A DNA stretch of 64,000 bases from Candidatus Phyllobacterium onerii. Lineage in GTDB: Bacteria > Pseudomonadota > Alphaproteobacteria > Rhizobiales > Rhizobiaceae. How positions within the stretch are numbered: the stretch's first letter is position 1; each line of letters begins with the position of its first letter. The notes under the pieces are model-generated. The model had not been told where the DNA came from and searched no databases. It saw nothing but the letters and a program-made list of their open reading frames with translations. The stretch covers positions 124,001 to 188,000 of the forward strand of contig NZ_JAQMHX010000002.1 of assembly GCF_028331445.1 (NCBI RefSeq), given 5' to 3'. The translations under genes were made by a program, and so were the position numbers. This document shows positions 1-8,606 of this stretch, piece after piece.

Positions 1-531
1 CCGGTTGGGGCTGTATATCCGGATCTTGTCCACCCGGCGCACTTTGGAAACCGCCGCCACATGGGCCCGGGCCATACCGCCAGAGCCCAATATCCCGACA
101 ACATGGGCATTTTCCCGCGCCATGTAGCGTATCCCCAACGCAGAATCGGCTCCAACACGCATCTTCTGCAGCAGCCCGTCATGTAGGATAGCAAGAAGCT
201 CGCCGTTGCCGCGATTGAAGAGCAGGACCAGCCCCATATAAGTGCCGGGTTCAACACAGTATTTGTCCTTCCGCGCTTTCCCGTCGAGCAAGCTGCGCGT
301 AACCACGTCCGACTTGATGCGCAGGGCGGCATATTTGTCCGACATGCCGACCGCCAGCCCCAACTGATAGTTCATTTGGGGTGTCATCTCCGCCGACTGA
401 ATATCGATGCGCGGTGCGCAGATGCCATCCTCTCCTAGAGCATAGGCCCTGTAGGCTTTGTCCAGCGATTCGATAAACTCCGCCGGCGCTATCAGAGGCT
501 CGAGATCAACATTATTCAAAAGCAGGGTCAT
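1..531 (-). CDS. Ornithine cyclodeaminase / mu-crystallin family protein (3' end outside window)
   Basis: The reverse strand opens with ATG at 529-531 and stays open for 177 codons to the window edge, so the C-terminal half is missing. The N-terminal part has the arrangement of the ornithine cyclodeaminase/mu-crystallin family: a dimerisation region, a basic RIKSD stretch near residue 81, the QKMRVGADSALG segment before the nucleotide domain, and a Rossmann glycine motif GILGSGGMARAHV near residues 147-159. Family members deaminate or reduce amino and imino acids with NAD(P). It lies 10 bp downstream of the TctAB permease gene and is probably last or near last in that operon, which hints that the imported substrate or an intermediate may carry an amino or imino group. 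Substrate unknown. Confidence 0.85.
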   Translation of the reverse strand, partial: MTLLLNNVDLEPLIAPAEFIESLDKAYRAYALGEDGICAPRIDIQSAEMTPQMNYQLGLAVGMSDKYAALRIKSDVVTRSLLDGKARKDKYCVEPGTYMGLVLLFNRGNGELLAILHDGLLQKMRVGADSALGIRYMARENAHVVGILGSGGMARAHVAAVSKVRRVDKIRIYSPNR

Positions 532-541
532 AGAGTTGTTC

Positions 542-2533
542 CTAACCAAAAGGTTCCGGCATCGTGATGTATTCGCGAAGGTACCCTGGAGCAAATGGTA
601 CCTGGAAAACATAGTTGGCCATCAGGATGAAGGCGAGAAGACCCAAGGCCAGCAGCAGGCTGAACAGGATCGATGCTCCCGCAATTTTCCGGAGGAAGAA
701 AAACACATAGATCGGCGCCGCGATTACGAAACCCACTATGTAGGCCAGGGCAGGGAGGGCAGCCAGGAGACCGGCAATGTAGAGCGTGGATTTGCTGGTC
801 GAGTCCTCTGCTGCCATCTCTGCGTCGGCGTCAAGGAAGAGCCCTGGAACCTTGCTGCCCCTCAGCATTCTGATGGTCGTGATCAGCAAAAGGATCGCAG
901 TGATGGCCGCCACGGTGAGTGGGAAGATGCTTGCCAAAAACTTGTACTGCGTTGCGTCCACGCCCACCGCTATAGCAAACAGAAGCAGCGCAATCGTGAA
1001 CGCCACCTGGGGCCAGATGTTGATGCGGGAGATATGGGTCGGCTCCATATTGCCGCCGGACGTACGCACCTTGCTGCGCATTGCATAACCGATGGATAGC
1101 ATTGCCAGCACAAGGACACCGATGGCGATTGGCCGCTCGAATATCTCCATCCCGTAGATCTGAACCGTCCGATAGAGCGATGATTCCAGCCTTTGCGACA
1201 AAACCAACCCGATAAGCAACGCGGCGCGGGACCAACCGAAGCGCTTCATGTAAATGCCAACTACACCGACAACGAGCAGAGCCAGAATATCACCCCAATC
1301 GATCTTCGCCTGATACGCCGACATGAAGATCATCACGATAATAAACGGAGCGATGAGGACGAAACGGATAGCGGTCAGGGATGCGATGGGGCGAGCCAGG
1401 ATCATGCTGATGGCCGTGCCGAGCACGTTTGAAATCGCCAGTGACCAGATGATCAGATAAATGAGATCGACGTGATTGGTGACCATATCGCGGCCGGGTG
1501 TGATGCCTATGACGACCAAGCCGCCCATAAATACAGCCATCGAGCCGGAACTCGGTATACCGAAGAAGAGCGTTGGGATGAGATCGGCGCTGTCCTTGGC
1601 ATTGTTGGCTGATTCAGGTCCGATAACACCGCGCACGTCACCTTTGCCAAACTCACTGCGGTCCTTGCTGGACTGCACGGTATGTGCGTATGAAATCCAG
1701 CCGACCACACCGCCGCCGAGCCCGGGCAGAACCCCGATCAATGACCCCAGCAGCGAGCACCGGATCACCAGCCAGAAATTTTTGATCACATCACGAATAC
1801 CGGTAATCCAGCCCTCGCCCACCAAGGCTTTTTGTGCGATGGAGCCGCCTTGCTGGCGCATCACGTCGACGACCTCGGGAAGTGCGAAGGCTCCGAGAGC
1901 CACGATTACCAGCGGTATGCCGTCGGAGAGATAGATGGTGTCGAGCGTGAAGCGATATTCCGCCGTGGCCTGTGAGGAACCGATCGTGCCCAAAAGCAGA
2001 CCGAGACTACAAGACGCGAGGCCTTTTACGGCGTTTTGCCCTGTCAACATTCCGACAAGTGTCAAAGCCAGTACAATGAACATCAGCTGCTCGCCGAAGC
2101 CAACAGCCAGCAGAATGGGCCTTGCGGCGACAAATGCGAAAGTAAGAATGAATGCGCCAACAATGCCGCCGATGAATGAGGCTGCAAACGCTGCGCTCAG
2201 CGCACGGGCAGCCTCCCCCCGCTTGGTCATGGGAAAGCCGTCGAGAACGGTCGCTGCGGTACCCGCCCCGCCCGGCACGCCAATTAGCACGGAACTGAAG
2301 GTGTCTGCAGTCGCCGTTACGGCAAATAATCCAACCATGACAGCCAATGCGGGCTCAGGCTGCATCCCGAATATGAACGGAAGAACCATCGCGAGGCCTG
2401 CGATACCGCCAATACCGGGCAAGATCCCGACAATCATGCCCAGACCTGCCCCGACGAGGAGGTAGAGAAGATGCGGACCTGTGAGGAGGTGTACCAGGGC
2501 GGGCCCAGCATTTTGCAGAACGGAGAAATCCAT
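542..2533 (-). CDS. Tripartite tricarboxylate transporter permease, TctA-TctB fusion
   Basis: A 663-residue, very hydrophobic inner-membrane protein. Residues about 1-500 match the large TctA permease, with the two inverted LPG(I/L)GG loops of the family (first near residues 38-43, second in the GVLPGLGGG segment near the middle). The last ~150 residues form four more membrane segments typical of the small TctB subunit, so both membrane subunits are fused; many clusters encode them separately. The frame extends to a TTG at 2599, but the ATG at 2533 gives a normal TctA N-terminus. It follows the tctC-type gene closely. The predicted role is cation-driven uptake of a polycarboxylate captured by the periplasmic TctC protein. 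Confidence 0.85.
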   Translation of the reverse strand: MDFSVLQNAGPALVHLLTGPHLLYLLVGAGLGMIVGILPGIGGIAGLAMVLPFIFGMQPEPALAVMVGLFAVTATADTFSSVLIGVPGGAGTAATVLDGFPMTKRGEAARALSAAFAASFIGGIVGAFILTFAFVAARPILLAVGFGEQLMFIVLALTLVGMLTGQNAVKGLASCSLGLLLGTIGSSQATAEYRFTLDTIYLSDGIPLVIVALGAFALPEVVDVMRQQGGSIAQKALVGEGWITGIRDVIKNFWLVIRCSLLGSLIGVLPGLGGGVVGWISYAHTVQSSKDRSEFGKGDVRGVIGPESANNAKDSADLIPTLFFGIPSSGSMAVFMGGLVVIGITPGRDMVTNHVDLIYLIIWSLAISNVLGTAISMILARPIASLTAIRFVLIAPFIIVMIFMSAYQAKIDWGDILALLVVGVVGIYMKRFGWSRAALLIGLVLSQRLESSLYRTVQIYGMEIFERPIAIGVLVLAMLSIGYAMRSKVRTSGGNMEPTHISRINIWPQVAFTIALLLFAIAVGVDATQYKFLASIFPLTVAAITAILLLITTIRMLRGSKVPGLFLDADAEMAAEDSTSKSTLYIAGLLAALPALAYIVGFVIAAPIYVFFFLRKIAGASILFSLLLALGLLAFILMANYVFQVPFAPGYLREYITMPEPFG

Positions 2534-2601
2534 TGCGGCCGATTCCAATATCAGGAGAGGAAGCGTTGGACTGGTGGCGAAAGCAACCAGTCCACTCAAA
2601 A

Positions 2602-3684
2602 CTATTCGGAAAGGGTAATTCCGTGGCGATCAAGCAACCACTTCCTCAGCCATGCTTGCTGTTCTTCGGTCATCCCGAGACCACCCTTAAAGACTTCTTC
2701 CGAAGCTGCACCTACGCTCTGCGGATAAACACTGAGAACGAGTTTCGCCTGTGCACTTTGAAGGACATCCGTTTTCTGGGCTTCTTCTGCAGCCTTGCTA
2801 TATATATCCACAATTTCTTTGGGTGTATCGGCCGGAAGCACCAGCATTTTTGAGCCCATCACCCGAACATTGAACAACGCCTTCCAGACGTCGTATTCGA
2901 TGCCGGACAATGGTTTGCCGTGGATCTTCTCGTAAAGTTCAAGGAACGTTGGAACTTCCGGCAGCATCGGATCGCGAACGATCTTTCCATCTTTTTCGAA
3001 TCCGAATGTGAAGATGGGTTTTGCTACGCCCTCGTCGACAAGCGGCTTTACTTCCTCGTTCCAGGATGCAGCGTTGTCATACTTCAAATTGAACTCTCCG
3101 CGCTCGAAACCGGCGCGGGACTCCGCATTGCTCAAGCCATAAACGCCCTTCTCCTTGATCCCGAGAAGATCGAAACTGAGAAGCGCGGGAAGATCCGAAG
3201 ACGTCGGGCCGGATCCACCGTACACGGTGGGGCTGGAGATAAGTTTCTTCACGTTCTCGACGGGATCATCGCCGAGGCCAAGATCAGTACGAGCATAGAC
3301 CAACAGTCCGAAGGGCGAAGTGAGGAACGGCTTGTACTCAGGAAGCGGATAGGCGACTGCCTTGTCCTTGAGGATATATTGAAAGAATGTACCGGTCGCG
3401 ATTGCTGCGATTGTAAGCCCATCGGGCTTGGCTTCTTTCTGAAACTGATTGATACCGCGCACCGAACCGCCACCATCGATGTTCTTAATGATGATCGTCG
3501 GATTCCCCGGCAAAGTTTTTTCCAGAGCCATAGCGTAGAGCCGGCCATGGATCGTGGAACCGCTCCCTTCCTGATAGGGGATAATCATTGTGATGCGCTT
3601 GCCTGAAAAGTCCTGCGCTTGTGCAAAGCTTGCAGACAAGCTTAATAAGGCTCCACATAAACTATATTTCCAACCATTTTTCAT
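2602..3684 (-). CDS. TctC/Bug-type periplasmic substrate-binding protein
   Basis: A 360-residue exported protein with a signal peptide (basic MKNGWK start, hydrophobic core, cleavage near SFAQA-QD at about residue 23). The mature N-terminus has the tripartite tricarboxylate receptor pattern: an ITMIIPY strand, then a glycine/serine-rich loop and an IIIKNIDGGGSVRGIN segment, a variant of the usual Bug-family NxxGAGG region. It is somewhat longer than the common ~320-residue Bug protein. The ATG at 3684 has a GGAGG Shine-Dalgarno about 8 nt upstream, so it is preferred over the codon five residues earlier. It sits between the flavin dehydrogenase and permease genes and should supply the TctAB permease. 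Ligand not readable from sequence. Confidence 0.8.
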   Translation of the reverse strand: MKNGWKYSLCGALLSLSASFAQAQDFSGKRITMIIPYQEGSGSTIHGRLYAMALEKTLPGNPTIIIKNIDGGGSVRGINQFQKEAKPDGLTIAAIATGTFFQYILKDKAVAYPLPEYKPFLTSPFGLLVYARTDLGLGDDPVENVKKLISSPTVYGGSGPTSSDLPALLSFDLLGIKEKGVYGLSNAESRAGFERGEFNLKYDNAASWNEEVKPLVDEGVAKPIFTFGFEKDGKIVRDPMLPEVPTFLELYEKIHGKPLSGIEYDVWKALFNVRVMGSKMLVLPADTPKEIVDIYSKAAEEAQKTDVLQSAQAKLVLSVYPQSVGAASEEVFKGGLGMTEEQQAWLRKWLLDRHGITLSE

Positions 3685-3758
3685 TTCGAATTCCTCCACT
3701 TCAGTTTTTTGTTTTCAGCCGGGCCCTGCTCCTCCAGGGTATCGTCCCAACTTTTAGG

Positions 3759-5288
3759 TCAGTGCATGCCTGCTGCCGCAAATTCTGCCGCATGGGCACC
3801 GGCAAATCTGCCGAACGTGGCACCCGACATCAGTCCGGTTCCGCTAGCGTAGTTGCCGTAGAACAATCCCCCTACCATCTCCCCAGCAGCATAAAGGCCC
3901 GGCAAGATTCCATCATAAAGATCAATTACTTCACCATTTTGCGATACTTTGAGGCCACCAAAAGTAAAGGTGATGCCGGTTGTTACGTGGTAGGCATGGT
4001 AGGGTGCGGTATCGAGGGGATTGGCCCAATTCGTCTTGTCGATAGCCAAGCCGTGCGTGGCGCGCTTGTCGAGAATATTGGGGTCAAAGGGAATGTCGGT
4101 TTGGCACGCCGCATTGAAGGCGCGTGCTGTTTCAAGAAATCCCTGCGCGTCGACACCCGTCAGCTTGGCGGCCAGTTCTTCCAACGTGGACGCCTCGGCC
4201 TTCGTCACCCGGCGAATACGATATTCACTGCGCAAAAGGTGCGTAACCTTGGTATCGAATACTTGCCATGCGTACATGCCCGGTTGCTTCAGTATTTCAG
4301 CGCCATACTTCGCATAGGTGTGACTGTGGAAGTTGGCACCCTCGTCAATGAAACGATCTCCGCGCGCATTCACTACGATACCGAACGGATAATTATGTTT
4401 CTGGAACTGATCGCCAATATCGAGATCGCCGAAAGGTGGAGCATTCACGTCCCACGCTACCGAATGGCACCCGGACCAATTGCCGTACGGGCGGGCGCCG
4501 GCGCGCAGCGCCATCATCAGCCCCTCCCCCATATTGTAACGGGTACCTCTCACCTTGGCCAAGTCCCAACCGGGTCCGAGATAGCGCGCCCGCATCTCGG
4601 GGTTCGACTCAAATCCTCCACACGCAAGGATAACCGCCGCCGCCTCGATCTCAACGTCGGTACCTTCACTGCGCGCTTTGATACCAACGACCTTGCCATC
4701 CTGCCTGATCAATTCGACAGCAGGCGTCCTGTAAGCAATCGGAATGCTTCGCTGTTCAGCAGCAGCGTAAAGTGCACGTAGCAGTTCCGCTCCGCCACCA
4801 GAAATATGCAAGGCGAGGCCGCCCCAAAACTTGAACTTGCCGTCGACCTTATATGCTTGACGGCCAAGACCAGGGTGCAGTTTTACACCTTTGCCCGCGA
4901 CCCATTTGGCCGTCTCAAAGCTGGATCGAACCAGGAGTTCGCAGAGATCCGGATCGGTGCGGTATTCGGTGAGTTCAAACATGTCATCGAGAAACTGCTC
5001 TTCGGTATAGGATCCGAAATCGACGTTCTCAAGTTCGCTATCGGTCATCTCCGGAGATATCTGGCGCAGGTCATCGACGCCCTTATAGGCAAACCGGAAC
5101 GCGCCGCCGGTATAGTGGGAATTACCGCCGCGGTCTTCATACGGCGCTGCTTCCAATATTAGCACTCGGGCGCCTCTTTCATGCGCTGACAACGCAGCGC
5201 AAAGCGCCGCGTTGCCGCCGCCAACCACCAGCACATCATATTTGGCTCTTAGGATAGGATTGGTTGTGTTTTCTGCATGTTTGTGCAT
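3759..5288 (-). CDS. FAD-dependent dehydrogenase of the TcuA (tricarballylate dehydrogenase) / fumarate reductase flavoprotein type
   Basis: A 509-residue flavoprotein. It opens with a DVLVVGGGNAALCAALSAHE FAD-binding motif (GGG near residues 23-25), has the AAVILACGGFESNPEMR strand-turn of the succinate dehydrogenase/fumarate reductase family near the middle, and ends with GLYAAGEMVGG and a TGLMSGATFGRFAG cofactor-closing motif. The pattern resembles TcuA, which oxidises tricarballylate to cis-aconitate in Salmonella; that assignment rests on recalled family features and is not a search. The frame runs to a TTG at 5333, but the ATG at 5288 is a better start. The flanking TctC/TctAB transporter and MmgE/PrpD enzyme fit oxidation of an imported tricarboxylate. 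A 3-ketosteroid-dehydrogenase-like activity is the main alternative. Confidence 0.78.
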   Translation of the reverse strand: MHKHAENTTNPILRAKYDVLVVGGGNAALCAALSAHERGARVLILEAAPYEDRGGNSHYTGGAFRFAYKGVDDLRQISPEMTDSELENVDFGSYTEEQFLDDMFELTEYRTDPDLCELLVRSSFETAKWVAGKGVKLHPGLGRQAYKVDGKFKFWGGLALHISGGGAELLRALYAAAEQRSIPIAYRTPAVELIRQDGKVVGIKARSEGTDVEIEAAAVILACGGFESNPEMRARYLGPGWDLAKVRGTRYNMGEGLMMALRAGARPYGNWSGCHSVAWDVNAPPFGDLDIGDQFQKHNYPFGIVVNARGDRFIDEGANFHSHTYAKYGAEILKQPGMYAWQVFDTKVTHLLRSEYRIRRVTKAEASTLEELAAKLTGVDAQGFLETARAFNAACQTDIPFDPNILDKRATHGLAIDKTNWANPLDTAPYHAYHVTTGITFTFGGLKVSQNGEVIDLYDGILPGLYAAGEMVGGLFYGNYASGTGLMSGATFGRFAGAHAAEFAAAGMH

Positions 5289-5329
5289 TGACGGTGTGAC
5301 CTGCGAAGAATGTGGTTGATCTTGATGTG

Positions 5330-6727
5330 TCAATTGCTCAGTGCCCGCAATGGAGCGTCGTGGAGGACGCCATCGCGCATCAATTGGCTGATACTGCTGA
5401 TATCCTTCTGATCTTCGATGTGAAGAAAAGCGTTCTCAATCGCGAGCACCGTTTCGCCGTCGAGGATGAGGCCGGCGCAATCCCTAAACTTCTGTTCCAG
5501 TGCCATGGGCGGCAAAGGGTGCTGCCTGTCCCGTCCGAGCGGTCGGTCGACGTGGGCGTCAAACACCTCCCCATCATGCATTGTCACCCGCACGTCGGCG
5601 AAGAAATGCTCGGTCGTATCCAGGATCGCGTCAGGATGGGGTGATGCATCGATACGCGCCATGAATGAGCGCACTGCCGAATCGTTGATTGCAGCGTCGC
5701 TAAAATGCTCCAGACGCACAATCCCTTCCAGGGCAGCGCGCGCGAGTACGTACTGCACACTGAATTTGGCATCGAGACCCGACTGCGGGTCGGGGCGGTT
5801 GGTGTGTTTGAGCCGCCGGGGGTGCGTCCAGGATCTGACCGACTTGACTCGGTCAGCGGCTAAATTGTTCTCGCGCATGATACGAATCAATGCATCGAGC
5901 GCGGGGTGGGTGCTTGCGCAGCAGGGATGCTGCTTGAAAGCGACCCCAGGATCGACAAGGTCAAACGGAGCGGCAAAGCCGGCAAACAATTTGTCCGCGT
6001 CGAAAGTACCGGGTCCGTTATAGACATTGAAAAAGCCTTGGGATTCTTCAAGTACGCCCGGATTTGCAGTCATTCCCTCGGCTGCCAACAAAGCCGCGAG
6101 CAAACCGTTCCGGGAACAATGACCGACGTGGTACGGCTTTGCCATTGTTCCAAAATTTGCCTTTAGCCCCGAGGCCATCGATGCCGCGAGAGATAACGCC
6201 ACCGCGAAACGATCCGCCGGCAGGTCAAGCAGACGCGCGCAAGCCGCCGCTGCGCCAAAGGTGCCGAGCGTCGAAGTCGGGTGCCAGCCTTTTTCATAGT
6301 GAGCAAAGTTGACGGCGCGGCCAATCTTCGTTTCAACCTCGAACCCTGTTACATAGGCTTCGAGAAAACCGGCACCGGACGCCTTTTGACGTTCGGCTAA
6401 CGCATTCAGGGCTGGGACTATCGGGGCCGAGGGATGCCCGCCCATCGTGTTGCTGCAATCGTCAAAATCGAGCGCATGGGCAGCGGTTCCATTGATAAGG
6501 GCTGCATCGAGAGGTGAAACCGCGATGGTATCGCCGAAGAACGTCGAGCCACCTGGCGCGAATGGGCCTGTTGCCTTGCGGACGAAATTCACACAATCTT
6601 CCCTTGAACCGGCAAGCGTAACGCCTACCGTGTCGAGCAGAGCCATTTTTGCATTGGTCAGTGCTTCCGCCGGAATATTCTCCAGCTGAATTTGCTTTGC
6701 GCGTTCTGCCAATTGAACAAGAAGCAT
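5330..6727 (-). CDS. MmgE/PrpD family protein (first copy)
   Basis: A 465-residue soluble enzyme of the MmgE/PrpD family, normal length. Recognisable segments are ALLDTVGVTLAGS near residue 28, the NGTAAHALDFDDC motif near residues 79-91 with the conserved His-Asp-Asp cluster, GWHPTSTLGTFGAAAACARLL near residue 147, and KPYHVGHCSRNGLLAALLAA near residue 197. The family includes 2-methylcitrate dehydratase, cis-aconitate decarboxylase and iminodisuccinate epimerase, so activity cannot be fixed from sequence. It is first in the leftward operon and divergent from the gntR gene. Two copies of the candidate operator palindrome lie 80-113 bp upstream of its start, implying regulation by the adjacent GntR protein. 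Confidence 0.85.
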   Translation of the reverse strand: MLLVQLAERAKQIQLENIPAEALTNAKMALLDTVGVTLAGSREDCVNFVRKATGPFAPGGSTFFGDTIAVSPLDAALINGTAAHALDFDDCSNTMGGHPSAPIVPALNALAERQKASGAGFLEAYVTGFEVETKIGRAVNFAHYEKGWHPTSTLGTFGAAAACARLLDLPADRFAVALSLAASMASGLKANFGTMAKPYHVGHCSRNGLLAALLAAEGMTANPGVLEESQGFFNVYNGPGTFDADKLFAGFAAPFDLVDPGVAFKQHPCCASTHPALDALIRIMRENNLAADRVKSVRSWTHPRRLKHTNRPDPQSGLDAKFSVQYVLARAALEGIVRLEHFSDAAINDSAVRSFMARIDASPHPDAILDTTEHFFADVRVTMHDGEVFDAHVDRPLGRDRQHPLPPMALEQKFRDCAGLILDGETVLAIENAFLHIEDQKDISSISQLMRDGVLHDAPLRALSN

Positions 6728-6806
6728 CCTAAAACCTTACGCCAACGCCGGTTTTCCTGGAAACCGGCAATCCTCCGCGCGAACATGCGTTCGCTGATTA
6801 CGGCGG

Positions 6807-6840
6807 ATTGTAGACAATGAAATTTCAGATTGTCAACAAT
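6807..6840. promoter_or_regulatory. Pair of ATTGTNNACAAT palindromes (candidate GntR operators, leftward promoter side)
   Basis: ATTGTAGACAAT lies at 6807-6818 and ATTGTCAACAAT at 6829-6840, with perfect 5-bp arms and centres 22 bp apart, about two helical turns. They sit in the divergent gap in front of the leftward MmgE/PrpD operon. FCD-type GntR regulators commonly bind short palindromes with GT-N(0-3)-AC cores, so these are the obvious sites for the adjacent regulator. The link to that protein is inferred. Confidence 0.65.
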
Positions 6841-6931
6841 AATTGAAATCACGATCTTGCAAAAATCTATTTTATCCTATTTATAGTGGATTATAGGCAT
6901 TTTTTGACCATAGATGTTTGGGAGATATCTC

Positions 6932-7675
6932 GTGATTGTCGACAACGATACAACTATTGTCAACAATGATGGAGTTGATCGGAAGAACTGGAGTGAGCCG
7001 AGTTCGCTTTCAGACAGGGCGTTCGACTACATCAGAAAAAGCATATTCGACGGTCGTTTCGGACCGGGAGACAAAATTAACGAACTAGACATCTCCAACA
7101 AGCTCGCGATCAGCCGTGGGCCGGTGCGTGAAGCCATCAGGCGCATGTCGTCGTCTGGCCTGCTTGTGTTTGAACCAAACTCCGGAGCGCGGGTGGTGGC
7201 GCTCAGTGCAGACAAAGTGGAGCAACTTTACGATGTGCGCGAAGCGCTGGAGGCACGTGCTGCTGCCTTGGCTGCTGTGCGAATGACGGATGCCGAACGT
7301 ACTGCCCTTTCTCGCACGCTCGAGGCCCATTCCCAGCAGATGACGGAGGACAACTCCAATAGCTATCCGCGCGGCGGCTCGGACTGGGACTTTCACCTGA
7401 TGATTCTCAAGGGCGCTCGCAACGACGTCATCTGGCGCATTTGCGGCGATGAGTTGAAGGACATGTTCTATTTGCTCCGCAGCCAGCATGGTTCCAGCCC
7501 CGGTCGTGGCCGCAAGGCACTCGAAGAGCATCGTTGGGTCGCGGAGGCAATTGTCGCCGGGAATGCCGACCTCGCATCACTTCTAATGGCGCAGCACATA
7601 CGTGCATCTCGCGACAATCTCCTCGCAGCAATGCGCGCGTCAGCACTTGATGCGAAAAGTTCGATATCGAGGTGA
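6932..7675 (+). CDS. GntR family transcriptional regulator, FCD subfamily
   Basis: About 247 residues. An N-terminal winged helix-turn-helix (roughly residues 25-90, with SDRAFDYIRKSIFDGRF and SRGPVREAIRRMSSSGLL) is followed by an all-helical FCD effector domain with the family's DVREALEARAAALAA helix. I place the start at GTG 6932 because GGGAG lies 7 nt before it; an in-frame ATG at 6914 has no Shine-Dalgarno. The gene heads the rightward operon and is divergent from the MmgE/PrpD-transporter operon. FCD regulators usually sense carboxylic acids. Four matching palindromes around the divergent starts suggest control of both operons and itself. Confidence 0.88.
   Translation: MIVDNDTTIVNNDGVDRKNWSEPSSLSDRAFDYIRKSIFDGRFGPGDKINELDISNKLAISRGPVREAIRRMSSSGLLVFEPNSGARVVALSADKVEQLYDVREALEARAAALAAVRMTDAERTALSRTLEAHSQQMTEDNSNSYPRGGSDWDFHLMILKGARNDVIWRICGDELKDMFYLLRSQHGSSPGRGRKALEEHRWVAEAIVAGNADLASLLMAQHIRASRDNLLAAMRASALDAKSSISR
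6935..6967. promoter_or_regulatory. Second pair of ATTGTNNACAAY palindromes overlapping the gntR start
   Basis: ATTGTCGACAAC at 6935-6946 (one arm mismatch) and ATTGTCAACAAT at 6956-6967 repeat the same operator with centres 21 bp apart. The distance between the two pairs is about 106 bp, close to ten helical turns, which would suit cooperative binding or looping. These copies lie at or inside the first codons of the regulator gene, so they may act as a roadblock or the true translation start may be unusual. Confidence 0.6.
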
Positions 7676-7677
7676 TC

Positions 7678-8580
7678 ATGACGACAAAATGGCTCAACGG
7701 GACAAATAGACCCACTGAACTCACGCCCGGGATAGCGACGCTCACATCCAAAAAGGCGACAACGGCGGTCGCCGGTGCTTGGGACGGGATATCGGCAACG
7801 CTCGCGATGCAAGCCGGCTTCAAGGCGCTTTACCTTTCAGGAGCAGCACTGTCTGCATCTATGGCCCTGCCCGACCTTGGGCTCCTGACCCTGGATGATG
7901 TCTGGCGCGCGGCACGGACGGTGATCCGGGCTTCGGGTCTACCGTTGATCGTGGATTGCGATACCGGTTTCGGCGAAGCTCTGAACGTGATGCGTCTTGT
8001 CACCGAAATGGAAGCCATCGGCGTGGCGGCCATCCAGATCGAGGACCAGCAGTTTCCGAAGAAATGCGGTCATCTTAATGACAAGCGCCTCGTTTCCGCC
8101 GAAGACATGAGCCGCAAGATTTCCGCTGCGCGTCATGCATCGGATAAGCTGTCGATCTGCGCGCGTACGGATGCTGCTTTCGTATCACTCGATGAAGCCA
8201 TAAACCGCGCAAATCTCTATGTGAAAGCCGGCGCCGACGTCATTTTTGTCGAGGCATTAACTAATCTTGATGACATCAAGCGCGTGCGCGCTGAAGTCCG
8301 TGCGCCTTTATTGGCCAATATGACCGAATTCGGACGCACGCCGCAGATTTCCTTGAAAGACTGGGAAGACCTCGGATACGATCTGGTGATCTATCCCGTC
8401 TCGGCACTCCGCGTTGCATCACGGGCCATGGAGAAGTTCTATCAATCGCTGTCGCAGCGAGGCGATGTCTCCGACTTTCTACCTGAGATGATGACCCGCG
8501 CCGAATTATATGACCGGATAGGCTATTTCGATTACGAAAAGCTCGACGAGCAGATCACCAAGACCGTTCTGCCAACCTGA
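7678..8580 (+). CDS. Isocitrate lyase/PEP mutase superfamily protein (methylisocitrate lyase-like)
   Basis: A 300-residue TIM-barrel enzyme. Motifs include GAWDGISATLAMQAGF near residue 33, the metal-binding DCDTGFGEALN segment near residues 84-94, the active-site loop KKCGH near residue 124 (KRCGH in PrpB-type 2-methylisocitrate lyases, where the Cys is catalytic), and ARTDA near residue 160. It overlaps the regulator's stop region and starts at ATG 7678 with a GAGGTGA ribosome site partly formed by the regulator's last codons. It likely cleaves a 2-hydroxy-di/tricarboxylate to an oxoacid plus succinate-like product. 2,3-Dimethylmalate lyase or oxaloacetate decarboxylase activities of the superfamily remain possible. 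Confidence 0.82.
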   Translation: MTTKWLNGTNRPTELTPGIATLTSKKATTAVAGAWDGISATLAMQAGFKALYLSGAALSASMALPDLGLLTLDDVWRAARTVIRASGLPLIVDCDTGFGEALNVMRLVTEMEAIGVAAIQIEDQQFPKKCGHLNDKRLVSAEDMSRKISAARHASDKLSICARTDAAFVSLDEAINRANLYVKAGADVIFVEALTNLDDIKRVRAEVRAPLLANMTEFGRTPQISLKDWEDLGYDLVIYPVSALRVASRAMEKFYQSLSQRGDVSDFLPEMMTRAELYDRIGYFDYEKLDEQITKTVLPT

Positions 8581-8606
8581 TTTCCAAGAGACACCGGAGT
8601 ATCTAT

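Noticed and set aside
3621-4781. A 386-codon open frame antisense to the flavin dehydrogenase.
   Set aside because: It has no family features and no ribosome site; it mirrors codon bias of the strong gene on the other strand.
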